In this document: positions 42,351 to 51,212 of the stretch, piece by piece
Layout: every line of letters begins with the position of its first letter
Position numbering within the stretch: position 1 is the stretch's first letter
NCBI GenBank assembly: GCA_019456165.1
Contig: VRUJ01000010.1
Location: 1 to 64,000 of the forward strand
Length of the DNA stretch: 64,000 bases
Direction: 5' to 3'
Source: Chloroflexota bacterium
GTDB taxonomy: Bacteria; Chloroflexota; Anaerolineae; Anaerolineales; UBA11579
The notes under the pieces: model-generated
What the model was told of the DNA's origin: nothing
Seen by the model: only the letters and a program-made list of their open reading frames with translations
The model's database searches: none
Position numbers and translations under genes: made by a program

Positions 42351-43784
42351 TTAATCTTTTTTTATTTTCTCCAAACTGAGCTTGACAACCTGTTGGGTAG
42401 AATCCGTCAGTCTAAAATCATGACCTATGCGAAAACCTGGAACCCATAATATTTCATCCTTGAAAAAAATTACGGGCCATGCTCCACGAGCACGGCGAGG
42501 AATTTTAACATTAATGAAATATTTTGCAAGCTTAATCGAATGGCCATCCATTCCTAGAGGCTGAAAACGGTCTCCAGGCTGCCTTCTGCGAACCGATAGA
42601 GGGAATTCAAATTTATCCGCAGACAACCATGCAATAAATGGATCGGTATTTGCATAAGCCTCTTGTTTGGCAAGCTCAACATCAGCGGCGTAATCAGCGA
42701 CCAAGCGCCACTTATCACCAAACTCTAATATTGCAGGAACGTCAAAGAGTAAACTCTCCTCTGGGATTATTGGCCAATCAGAAGAAGGTAAATCCGCTTC
42801 CCAAGCAGCCAGAAAGACACGCTTTCCTTCAATCTGGATGCGCAGTCCAGCTATCAAATCTTGCTGTTTCGTTTTAGTCGGTTGGGAAACAAATTCAAGG
42901 GCTCTTTCAACAGCTCCAAAATCAATATCTCGTAACCCCGGACGTAGATAAGTAAACGCTTTTCGCACGATGCCACGTTGTAATCCAAGAGATTGAGTGA
43001 GAAAATTCGGCGCAGAAAATGAAACGAATCCCTCCCCTAACTCTGGGGCACAAATCTTCCAGGCATCTTCTGTTGCAGCCGCTAGTACTACCTGGTCTGC
43101 GGCGAGTGTTTGGGACATTCGCCAAATAACTTTCCGAAATTGGGGATTGTAGCTCTCCAATTCGGGTATCAACTTTTGACGAATTCGGTTACGAAAGTAA
43201 GTTGTGTCTTGATTGCTTCTATCGAAAACCGGTTCTAGATCATGATACGAACAGTATGTTAAGATTTCTTGTCGCCAGGTGTTTAGCAGCGGTCGCACTA
43301 ACGAGATTTCGGTACTCCACTCCGAAAGTAGTATGTGCGGTTGCATACCTTTCAACCCAGAAATTCCAGCCCCGCGCAGTAAATGCATAACGATAGATTC
43401 TACCTGATCATCAGCATTATGCCCCACAACCACAGCCTGAGCATTGGCAAGCTTGGCTTCCTGGAATAAAAAGCGATAACGCAAAATTCGGGCGGCTTCC
43501 TCAATCGAAATGCTGTTGGCATCCGAATAAGCCTTTACATCCTCCTGGCCTAATCGAAATGGTTTATTTAATTTAACGGAAAATTTTCGGACAGTCTCGG
43601 AATCGGATCTAGCTTCTTTCCGGATGCCGTGATTAAGGTGCGCAATCACCAGTGAAAAACCCAAACTAGATAGCATGTGGGCTAAACATAAGCTATCTGG
43701 CCCGCCAGAAACCCCGACTAATAGCGGTTTTTCAAGCTTTAGCATACATTCTTCAGTAAGAAATTCTTTCATATCTTCAAACAT
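42351..43784 (-). CDS. tilS: tRNA(Ile)-lysidine synthase
   Basis: A 477-residue enzyme that converts the wobble cytidine of tRNA-Ile(CAU) to lysidine. The ATP-pyrophosphatase P-loop LVGVSGGPDSLCLAHML lies near the N-terminus, then VVGHNADDQVESIVMHLLRG and the downstream NRIRQKLIPEL motif (TYFRNRIRQK). C-terminal substrate-binding blocks follow (LSVRRRQPGDRFQPLGMDGH, KLAKYFINVKIPRRAR, PVIFFKDEILWVPGFRIG), the last resembling the usual WVPGxRID. ATG 43784 is preferred because it is the first ATG; an upstream start at 43793 would be non-ATG. It lies one base upstream of the tungstate transporter gene, so they may share a transcript. Confidence 0.93.
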   Translation of the reverse strand: MFEDMKEFLTEECMLKLEKPLLVGVSGGPDSLCLAHMLSSLGFSLVIAHLNHGIRKEARSDSETVRKFSVKLNKPFRLGQEDVKAYSDANSISIEEAARILRYRFLFQEAKLANAQAVVVGHNADDQVESIVMHLLRGAGISGLKGMQPHILLSEWSTEISLVRPLLNTWRQEILTYCSYHDLEPVFDRSNQDTTYFRNRIRQKLIPELESYNPQFRKVIWRMSQTLAADQVVLAAATEDAWKICAPELGEGFVSFSAPNFLTQSLGLQRGIVRKAFTYLRPGLRDIDFGAVERALEFVSQPTKTKQQDLIAGLRIQIEGKRVFLAAWEADLPSSDWPIIPEESLLFDVPAILEFGDKWRLVADYAADVELAKQEAYANTDPFIAWLSADKFEFPLSVRRRQPGDRFQPLGMDGHSIKLAKYFINVKIPRRARGAWPVIFFKDEILWVPGFRIGHDFRLTDSTQQVVKLSLEKIKKD

Positions 43785-43930
43785 GCCAACCAATTATAGC
43801 ATTTTGGGATAAATTTATCGTCTAGGGTTATGCACGGACTGATAAAGAATTCTTGAGTCAACTCCCCCTTGCCCGGAAATCAGCTTTATGCTAGACTGAA
43901 AGAAATATTGGATAATTTCAAGGAGCCTTT

Positions 43931-45097
43931 ATGGAAGGGAAAATACTAATCGTAGATGACGACATAGACACCTTGCAACTGGTTGGTACGATGTTGGAAA
44001 GGCAAGGTTTTAAAATCGCCGCGGCAAATAATGGCGAGAAAGCATTAGAACTTGCCCAACAAGAGGTTCCTGATCTCATCCTCTTGGATATTATGATGCC
44101 GGGTATGGATGGGTATGAAGTTACACGTCGATTAAGGTCTATTGAAAAAACCGCATACATTCCAATTGTTATGTTTACTGCCAAGGCTCAGGTGGATGAT
44201 AAAGTGGAAGGGTTTGAGGCTGGCGCGGATGATTACTTAACCAAACCAACACATCCAGCTGAATTGATCGCACGGGTACGCACAATTTTAAGCCGTCCGA
44301 AGACGGGATCATTGGTATTAGATGAGGCTGTCGAGGGGCTTCAAAAAGGCCAAGTCATAGGCGTCCTTTCAACCAAAGGCGGATTGGGTGCCTCAACATT
44401 AGCCTTAAATATAGGCGTAAGTATACACCAACAGGTTAAAGAATATGTCACAGTTGCAGAAGTTCGCCCCGGCCAAGGGGGTATCGGAATTTTTTTGGGT
44501 TATTCGCAATCTGATGGATTGAACAAATTGCTTCGGAAGAACGCGTCAGAAATCTCATTACAAGATGTCGAAGATGAGTTAATCACCCACGGCTCTGGAA
44601 TTCAACTCATGTTGTCTTCCTATAATCCTAGTGACGCTAGTTTAATGAGTGCGGTGGAAGAATTCAAAGTAATCATCAAACATTTAAGCTACATCAACCC
44701 ATATCTAATTATTGACATGGGTGTTGGATTACCCGAAGCTAATAAAGAGATTCTTAATTCGTGTGACGATCTCATAGTCATTATTGAGCCAACAATTTAT
44801 AATATTATCCAGACAAAAGCATTATTACAAAATCTTACAGAAAGACAGTACGAAAGCAAAAGTGTTCATCTTGTGATGTTAAATCGAATCCGAATGGAAA
44901 TCACTTTACCAACAACCGAGGTAGAGCAAGAATTAGGGCACAAGCTTGCTGGGGTCGTTACACCAGCCCCAGAACTTGCTTACCAGGCAACCATCAGACA
45001 ACAACCTTTGGTCATACATCAACCTGATAGTCTTCCAGCACAACAAATAAATAAATTGGCCAAAGCTATCGCAAATCCTGTAAAAAAGCCAGCTTAG
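43931..45097 (+). CDS. Receiver-MinD/CpaE-like ATPase fusion
   Basis: A 388-residue protein. Residues 1-120 are a complete receiver domain (ILIVDDDIDT, LILLDIMMPGMDG with the phospho-acceptor Asp, FTAKA, DDYLTKPTHP). From about 140 a ParA/MinD-type ATPase follows: deviant Walker A VLSTKGGLGASTLALN, a switch region VAEVRPGQGGIGIFLG, and PYLIIDMGVGLP. This is the architecture of CpaE-like proteins, which place pilus assembly machinery, and of related localisation ATPases. The canonical Asp after Walker A' (DxDxxxGxx) is replaced by EVRPGQGG, so ATPase behaviour may differ. GGAGCC precedes the ATG. No pilus genes are adjacent. Confidence 0.85.
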   Translation: MEGKILIVDDDIDTLQLVGTMLERQGFKIAAANNGEKALELAQQEVPDLILLDIMMPGMDGYEVTRRLRSIEKTAYIPIVMFTAKAQVDDKVEGFEAGADDYLTKPTHPAELIARVRTILSRPKTGSLVLDEAVEGLQKGQVIGVLSTKGGLGASTLALNIGVSIHQQVKEYVTVAEVRPGQGGIGIFLGYSQSDGLNKLLRKNASEISLQDVEDELITHGSGIQLMLSSYNPSDASLMSAVEEFKVIIKHLSYINPYLIIDMGVGLPEANKEILNSCDDLIVIIEPTIYNIIQTKALLQNLTERQYESKSVHLVMLNRIRMEITLPTTEVEQELGHKLAGVVTPAPELAYQATIRQQPLVIHQPDSLPAQQINKLAKAIANPVKKPA

Positions 45098-45129
45098 TTA
45101 TTGAAACATCCCCCACCAGCAGTGCATCA

Positions 45130-45879
45130 ATGTCAATATTAAAAGCCGCTGAGCTGCTTCGAAACTCAAAGAGCACCACAATCCTTAGTGGAGCAGGAAT
45201 ATCTACACCTTCAGGAATCCCCGATTTCCGCTCCAACAAAAACGGGCTGTGGAATAAAGTAGACCCGATGGAAGTAGCCTCATTAACCGCTTTCCGGTTA
45301 CAACCAGAAAAATTTTTTAGTTTTATTAAACCATTGGTTGGAGATATTTTAAAGGCAGAACCAAATCCCGCACACTCTGCCTTAGCTCAACTTGAGGATG
45401 CAGGTTATATACGCGCAATCATTACCCAAAATATTGACGGCCTCCATCAAAAAGCCGGTTCGAAAAACGTTTACGAAATACACGGCACTTTCAGCACACT
45501 CACATGTGTGAGCTGTTTCAAACAATATAAGACGGCTCAATTTACAGATATGCTTCTCGATCTAAGTAAAATTCCAACTTGTCCGGATTGTGGGAGTATT
45601 CTAAAGCCAGATGCGATCTTGTTTGGGGAACAATTACCGGTACAAGTCTGGCAGGATTCAGAAAAAGCCGCCCGGGCTTGCGAACTAATGTTCGTGTTGG
45701 GATCTTCCCTGGAAGTTGTTCCAGTTGCCGGATTGCCAATCCTCGCACTGAATAACGGCGCGAAGCTTATCGTAATCAACGAATCTCCAACCTATATAGA
45801 TCAACGGGCTGATGTAGTGCTTAACCAAGATGTTGCAGTAGCGCTACCAGAAATTGCGAAATATGTCACCAGAAATTAA
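45130..45879 (+). CDS. NAD-dependent protein deacylase, Sir2 family
   Basis: A 249-residue sirtuin with every motif: ILSGAGISTPSGIPDFRS (NAD loop), ITQNIDGLHQKAGS, catalytic His in EIHGTF, and a zinc site CVSC ... CPDC. LFGEQLP, FVLGSSLEVVPV and INESPT complete the Rossmann core. It removes acyl groups from lysines using NAD, typically controlling acetyl-CoA synthetase and similar enzymes. Its end overlaps the start of the GAF kinase gene downstream, so the two are likely co-expressed. Confidence 0.93.
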   Translation: MSILKAAELLRNSKSTTILSGAGISTPSGIPDFRSNKNGLWNKVDPMEVASLTAFRLQPEKFFSFIKPLVGDILKAEPNPAHSALAQLEDAGYIRAIITQNIDGLHQKAGSKNVYEIHGTFSTLTCVSCFKQYKTAQFTDMLLDLSKIPTCPDCGSILKPDAILFGEQLPVQVWQDSEKAARACELMFVLGSSLEVVPVAGLPILALNNGAKLIVINESPTYIDQRADVVLNQDVAVALPEIAKYVTRN

Positions 45880-47068
45880 AACCACACCTCTAGCTCTCCA
45901 TAAACGTTACTTGAAGTTGATAGAAATTACCAATGATCTCGCTTCTACCTTAGACCTGGATATCCTCTTGGATAGAATAGTGGAAGCAGCGGTGGATGTA
46001 ACCAACTCTATGGCTGCATCAATCCTGCTTTACGACGAAGCCAGCAATGAGCTTTATTTCCAGTATTCTACAAGTTTAGATTCCCCGCTGATGAAGGGCT
46101 TGGTTGTACCGGTCGAAGGAAGCATCGCGGGAGCTATTGTTACTAATCGAGAACCGATTATTGTCTCTAACGTACCAGACGATCCCCGCCATTTCGGAGC
46201 CATCGGCAAAACTACAGAAATAGAGATTGAGTCATTACTTGGCGTCCCACTTATAACCCAGGATAAAGTCGTTGGAGTGTTAGAAGCAATTAATAAAAAA
46301 ATTGGGGAGTTTACCGAAGACGATCAGGATCTACTGACCACGCTTGGATCTCAAGCGGCTGTGGCTATCGTGAACGCGCGCTTATTCCAACAATCGGACC
46401 TTATCGCTGAAATGGTGCATGAATTGCGCACACCATTAGCATCTATAAGTACCGCATCCCACCTTTTGATGCGTCCAGAGATATCTGAAATGCAACGGAC
46501 AAACATGGCAGAAACGATTGAGAGAGAGACACGCAGACTTTCAGATATGACTAGCAGTTTTCTGGACCTTGCTCGCTTAGAATCAGGCCGCTCCCAATTC
46601 AAAGTCCAGCAGGTCGATCTAATCAACCTACTGGAAGAGGCTCGAGAAATTATGGGCGGCCAGATTGAAGCTCAAGGGTTAGATCTAGAGTGGGATGTTC
46701 CAAAGCAGCTGCCCACCTTCCAAGGTGATCAGGACAAAATAAAACAAGTGATCCTCAACTTATTGAGCAATGCAATTAAATACAACCGCTCTAACGGTTC
46801 AATAATTGTGAACGCTTTTTCTACAAGAAAATGGATCACTTTCTCAGTAAGCGATACTGGTCGAGGCATAAAGCCCGAACATGTTGACTCGTTATTCCAA
46901 AAATTCTTTCGCGTGCCTGGATCAGATAAAGTCGCCCAGGGCACAGGCTTGGGGTTATCGATCACTAAAAAGATAGTCGAATCTCATGGGGGGAATATTG
47001 AAGTCGGAAGTACTGCAGGGGCAGGCACAACCTTTATAGTAAACCTACCGCTGGATCCCGGCAGTTAA
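45863..47068 (+). CDS. GAF-domain sensor histidine kinase
   Basis: A cytosolic 401-residue kinase: GAF domain at about 20-170 (STLDLDILLDRIVEAAVDVT, LVVPVEGSIAGAIVTNREPI), HisKA with intact His in IAEMVHELRTPLASIS, and HATPase with N box NLLSNAIKYNRSNG, G1 DTGRGIKPEH, F box FFRVPG and G2 GTGLGLSITKKI. The last in-frame alternative start is a TTG at 45854; I chose ATG 45863. It overlaps the sirtuin gene by 17 bases. No response regulator is adjacent, so its partner is elsewhere, or perhaps the receiver-MinD fusion two genes upstream; that is inference. Confidence 0.9.
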   Translation: MSPEIKTTPLALHKRYLKLIEITNDLASTLDLDILLDRIVEAAVDVTNSMAASILLYDEASNELYFQYSTSLDSPLMKGLVVPVEGSIAGAIVTNREPIIVSNVPDDPRHFGAIGKTTEIEIESLLGVPLITQDKVVGVLEAINKKIGEFTEDDQDLLTTLGSQAAVAIVNARLFQQSDLIAEMVHELRTPLASISTASHLLMRPEISEMQRTNMAETIERETRRLSDMTSSFLDLARLESGRSQFKVQQVDLINLLEEAREIMGGQIEAQGLDLEWDVPKQLPTFQGDQDKIKQVILNLLSNAIKYNRSNGSIIVNAFSTRKWITFSVSDTGRGIKPEHVDSLFQKFFRVPGSDKVAQGTGLGLSITKKIVESHGGNIEVGSTAGAGTTFIVNLPLDPGS

Positions 47069-47079
47069 ACCTGTAATAT

Positions 47080-48846
47080 CTAGCGTGCGCCTTTTCGCCC
47101 AAATTGACGTTCGAGTAAGTCTATTGAAAGATGTATCATCGTCGGCCGTCCATGTGGACATGTCCTTGGCGCTGTGCACACTTCTAAGTCACTTAATAAG
47201 GCGCGCTGTTCTTCAACTGAGAGAGATTGCCCCGTTTTCACAGCCGCTCGTTTGCAAACACGGGCAACAATTTTCGCTTCAATCTCCTCCTGCAGCGGAG
47301 TTTCATCCTCCTCAAAATCTTCGACAACCACGCGCAAAGCGATTTCTGGATCGGTTCCGATCAAAATTGATGGGATCGCCCTGATAATGAATGCTTTTGG
47401 CCCAAATTCCTCAACTTGAAAACCAAGGTTACCCAAGATATCTAATTGTTCCGATAGCAGGCTGGCTTGGTCAGCGCCCAATTCTACTGTCACAGGTTCG
47501 AGTAAAGCCTGAGATGGAATTTCAGCTTGACGCTGAGCCATAAAGCGCTCAAACAGGATACGTTCGTGTGCCGCGTGTTGGTCAACAAGATACAGCCCAT
47601 CCGGGCCTTCTGCCACCAGATACGCGGCCCCTATTTGGCCGACCAAGCGCAGCAAAGGCACTCCAGATTCAGGCAATCGAGTTTGAGGTTTATCTTGGGT
47701 GGATTCGTTAGAGCTTGGATCTCCTAGAGATTCAGGAACGCCATCAACCATAGCGTCAGATTCTGCACTTGCTTTCCAATTTGTACTCGTTGTTTTATTT
47801 CCAGTATCACCTGAAAGGGAGGTCGCCCAACTTATTTGAGTATTCACTTTTGGGACAGGGGTATGCGCCAACATCGCCCGTCGGACAGAACTTTGAATCC
47901 CACTAAAGACCTGTTTTTTCTCCCTAAAGCGCACTTCGGTTTTCGCCGGGTGCACATTGACATCTATTTTCTCATGCGGCATCGATAGCAGTAATACAAC
48001 CAGAGGGAAGCGGCCGACCATAAGCATGGTGTGATATGCCTGCACCACAGCTGTATTCAAACCAGAATCTTGCACCCAGCGACCGTTTATGAAGAAGGTG
48101 ATTTCACGGCGGCTGGCACGTGTTAGGCTGGTTGGACTAATAAACCCTTGGACACGCAGCTCTTCATATTGAGTGTTTACTTCCAGCATCTGCCTGGCAA
48201 TTTCCGAATTATATAAGGAGGCTAAAACTTCGCGTCTGTCTCCATTTCCGCTGGTTTGGAATTTAGTTTTGCCTGCTTGTATCAATTGGAATCGTACGTC
48301 AGGATAAGCTAAAGCATACCGGATCACAAAAGACGTTATATGACGTCTTTCTGTTGAATCTTTTTTAAGGAATTTTAACCGCGCAGGAACTTTATAAAAA
48401 AGATCTTCAACGCGCACAACCGTTCCAACCGGAGCGCCAATGGGGTTTACTTTTCCTTGTTGACCGCCTTCGATGATCACACGGGCCGCGCTCTCTGCAT
48501 CTATCGGCCGGGAGGTGATCGTCAAACGGGAAACAGATCCAATTGAAGCTAAAGCTTCGCCGCGGAAGCCGAGAGTTGAGATGTGGAAGAGGTCTTCAGC
48601 CGTGCTTAGTTTACTTGTGGAATGCCGTGCAACAGACAAAGCTAATTCATCAGATGGAATTCCAATCCCATCATCAGCCACTTCGATTAGTTTCCGCCCT
48701 GCATCCACAATTGTTACAATTATATGGCTGGCAGCAGCATCTAAAGAATTCTCAAGTAGTTCTTTAACTACCGATGCAGGTCTTTCTACCAGTTCTCCTG
48801 CGGCAATTTGTGAGGCGACGTCATGGGGGAGAACACGAATTGACAT
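47080..48846 (-). CDS. mutL: DNA mismatch repair protein MutL
   Basis: A 588-residue GHKL ATPase. The N-terminal half has IRVLPHDVASQIAAGELVER, ASVVKELLENSLDA, DDGIGI and FRGEALASIGSVS. The C-terminal half has the endonuclease metal site DQHAAHERILFERF, the zinc-linked motif CTAPRTCPHGRPT, and FGPKAFIIRAIPSIL. Presence of the DQHA(x)2E(x)4E motif shows the nicking type used by bacteria without MutH. I chose ATG 48846 (MSIRVLPHD) because conservation begins there. It is a single-gene minus-strand unit here, convergent with the GAF kinase, and no mutS is adjacent. Confidence 0.95.
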   Translation of the reverse strand: MSIRVLPHDVASQIAAGELVERPASVVKELLENSLDAAASHIIVTIVDAGRKLIEVADDGIGIPSDELALSVARHSTSKLSTAEDLFHISTLGFRGEALASIGSVSRLTITSRPIDAESAARVIIEGGQQGKVNPIGAPVGTVVRVEDLFYKVPARLKFLKKDSTERRHITSFVIRYALAYPDVRFQLIQAGKTKFQTSGNGDRREVLASLYNSEIARQMLEVNTQYEELRVQGFISPTSLTRASRREITFFINGRWVQDSGLNTAVVQAYHTMLMVGRFPLVVLLLSMPHEKIDVNVHPAKTEVRFREKKQVFSGIQSSVRRAMLAHTPVPKVNTQISWATSLSGDTGNKTTSTNWKASAESDAMVDGVPESLGDPSSNESTQDKPQTRLPESGVPLLRLVGQIGAAYLVAEGPDGLYLVDQHAAHERILFERFMAQRQAEIPSQALLEPVTVELGADQASLLSEQLDILGNLGFQVEEFGPKAFIIRAIPSILIGTDPEIALRVVVEDFEEDETPLQEEIEAKIVARVCKRAAVKTGQSLSVEEQRALLSDLEVCTAPRTCPHGRPTMIHLSIDLLERQFGRKGAR

Positions 48847-48949
48847 AGTGGTTAAGCCTATATTGGAAACCAATTTTCGTCAAGTAAACCAAAACTTGAG
48901 GGGCCAGAGATGAATTCTTAGCAAATATGTGAACTATAATATCTATCTT

Positions 48950-49471
48950 ATGAAGTCTACGTTTACAGCCATACTCCTTTGTTTAGTAATTGCCGCCTGC
49001 GGGCAGACTGAAACTGCCACCCCACCAACAACCCCGCAATCAACCATTGGTGTGGAGGAAACTCCTGAGCCAATTATTTCACCGTCGCCGACCACTTCTC
49101 CCGCCTCCCCCCCAACAGAACTTCCATTTAGCGGTGCGATTAGGTTTGCCAACGACGCAGAGGCAACAGGAGGCACCGCGGGTGAGACGATTGATATCTA
49201 CGTTACACTGGAAGCTGAAAGCCCGTTTGGAGAAATAACCCAAATGCGCGTTGCAGGTATATATGGTGGAGGTTGTCTTTTAGAGGAAGATTTAACCAAA
49301 TTTTCTTGGGAGCCATTTACAGAGGAGAAGAGATTCTCGGTCGGACTGGCAATTAACTGGATAGGTTTTTACGTTACTGCGCAATTTGCAGACGAACACG
49401 GCAACGCATCCCCCATTTACTGCGCAGATATTTCAGTTGAAGGCATGCCATCATTAACTCCGAGTGACTAG
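48950..49471 (+). CDS. Small lipoprotein of unknown function
   Basis: A 173-residue protein with a lipoprotein signal (MKSTFTAILLCLVIAA-C), a Thr/Pro/Ser-rich spacer of about 45 residues, and a compact domain of about 110 residues (SGAIRFANDAEATGGTAGET ... GNASPIYCADISVEG) that looks like a single beta-sandwich with two cysteines that could form a disulfide (GGGCLLEED and YCAD). TATAAT lies 20 bases upstream of the ATG. An upstream non-ATG start is possible but would spoil the signal peptide. Surface anchored; function unknown. Confidence 0.7.
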   Translation: MKSTFTAILLCLVIAACGQTETATPPTTPQSTIGVEETPEPIISPSPTTSPASPPTELPFSGAIRFANDAEATGGTAGETIDIYVTLEAESPFGEITQMRVAGIYGGGCLLEEDLTKFSWEPFTEEKRFSVGLAINWIGFYVTAQFADEHGNASPIYCADISVEGMPSLTPSD

Positions 49472-49639
49472 ATGGGCCATCTCACCGAATAACTCTTTTT
49501 ATAGGAGATAAAAATGGATATCCGAGTGGTTTCATTTCAAGAAAGAGTGTTTATTTTTGATTGAGTCTATCCCTTCGCTGGAGAGGTTATTGGAACTCAA
49601 TAATAAGTAATCCATTATCATTTCAAAGATTTATTGGTT

Positions 49640-51082
49640 CTAACTAATAATTCCACCCTCGGTCAATTTACGCAAGTCGCTTAGAGCCGCGTTGATCTCC
49701 TCGGGAGAGACTGGACGATCTTCGTGGATATGCTTTAGTTTCCCTGCCTCGGCTCGCTCCACAGCAACCTCGCTAATCCGTCTATTATCAGCTATAGCTT
49801 CTTTAACTAAAGCTGCCCCAGCGGAATAGCCAATCAGGGGGTTAAGTGCAGTAACCACGATTGCATTCTTAGATAACCAAGCCTCGGCTTTTACTGGGTT
49901 GGCTTCAATCCCAAGCACACATTTATTGGAGAATGCGCGCAAAGAACCGATCAGTACCTGCATCATTTCGAACAGGTTATGAGCGATGATGGGCATCATC
50001 ACATTGAGTTCTAGTTGTCCAGCCTGAGCAGCCAAAGAGACAGTAAGATCGTTACCCTGTACGTGAAACATGGCCATGTTAGTCATTTCCGCCATAACGG
50101 GGTTAACCTTCCCCGGCATGATACTCGATCCGGGTTGCACAATAGGCAATTTAATTTCATCCAATCCCGTGGAGGGACCTGAGGTGAGCAGACGAAAATC
50201 ATTTGCGATGCGCGTCATGGTGATAGCCAAAGTTCGCATTGTACCGGAAAAATCGGACATATCTGCCATAGATTGCATACTCTCAAACAGGTTATCCGAG
50301 GTGAATAACTCCAATCCAATCGACTTAGAAAGCTTATTTATCATTTTTGCATGATAGTCAGGATGGGCGTTTAGTCCACTGCCAGCAGCCGTACCTCCGA
50401 TGCCCAGGCGCTTTAATCCTTCAGCAGACCGTCTGATGCGTTCGGCATCCCTTTTGACGGCCAAAGCATAAGCACTAAATTCCTGGCCTAAACGCACTGG
50501 TACAGCGTCTTGCAGATGCGTGCGCCCAGATTTCACCACATTGTCAAATTCTTCCGCCTTATCAGCCAAAGCCGCGCTTAAGGCCTCGACCACTCCCAAA
50601 AGTTCATCCAGTCGCCATAGGCAGCCCAAACGGATAGCAGTAGGGATGGTGTCATTTGTGGATTGGGCCATATTTACGTGGTCGTTGGGGTGTACGAGGT
50701 ATTCGCCCAACTTTCCCCCTAATATTTGAGTCGCCCGGTTAGCGATGACCTCGTTTGCATTCATATTGTGGCTGGTCCCAGCCCCAGCTTGGAAAGGATC
50801 GACTACGAAATGATCATCCCATTTTCCATCCATAGTTTCGAGGCCAGCCTGGGATATCGCGCTGGCAATATCCTTATCCAATAATCCCAGCTCATGATTG
50901 ACATTTGCTGCTGAAGTTTTAATAGCGGCCATAGCCCAAATGAAAGCCCGCCAAGGACGCAGCCCAGATATTGGGAAGTTGATCACGGCGCGTTGGGTTT
51001 GAGCTCCCCAGAGTGCCTCTCTCGGAACTTCCACTACGCCCATGGAATCCATTTCATTTCTATATGAATTTGGTGGTTTCAT
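49640..51082 (-). CDS. Aspartate ammonia-lyase / class II fumarase family lyase
   Basis: A 480-residue member of the aspartase/fumarase superfamily. GSSIMPGKVNPVMAEMTNM is the family signature with the catalytic Ser, GAGTSHNMNANEVIANRA is the substrate loop, and GRTHLQDAVPVRLGQEF lies in the middle. GAGTS-NMNANEVIANRA is closer to aspartase (AspA) than to FumC, and the genome already has a class I fumarase two genes away, so aspartase is my preferred reading: aspartate to fumarate plus ammonia. Fumarase activity cannot be excluded. Length fits either. It is a single-gene minus-strand unit. Confidence 0.8.
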   Translation of the reverse strand: MKPPNSYRNEMDSMGVVEVPREALWGAQTQRAVINFPISGLRPWRAFIWAMAAIKTSAANVNHELGLLDKDIASAISQAGLETMDGKWDDHFVVDPFQAGAGTSHNMNANEVIANRATQILGGKLGEYLVHPNDHVNMAQSTNDTIPTAIRLGCLWRLDELLGVVEALSAALADKAEEFDNVVKSGRTHLQDAVPVRLGQEFSAYALAVKRDAERIRRSAEGLKRLGIGGTAAGSGLNAHPDYHAKMINKLSKSIGLELFTSDNLFESMQSMADMSDFSGTMRTLAITMTRIANDFRLLTSGPSTGLDEIKLPIVQPGSSIMPGKVNPVMAEMTNMAMFHVQGNDLTVSLAAQAGQLELNVMMPIIAHNLFEMMQVLIGSLRAFSNKCVLGIEANPVKAEAWLSKNAIVVTALNPLIGYSAGAALVKEAIADNRRISEVAVERAEAGKLKHIHEDRPVSPEEINAALSDLRKLTEGGIIS

Positions 51083-51212
51083 TTCAACCTCGGTATCACG
51101 TTTGAATCCAGCGATATAATAATTCTCAATTTACAGACTAATTTCGGCATGCTTTCATTACTGGTATTATATAGTAGCATGATGAAATTTGGATAATATT
51201 AGGAGATTATTT

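Noticed and set aside
47085-47384. Plus-strand open frames opposite mutL and fumarase
   Set aside because: They lie antisense to strongly conserved genes and have no recognisable motif or ribosome-binding site.
49514-49564. A 16-codon ORF (MDIRVVSFQERVFIFD) with an excellent GGAGAT ribosome-binding site
   Set aside because: Too short to support as a gene, with no family or conserved neighbour; it may be a leader peptide or gene remnant, so it is only noted.
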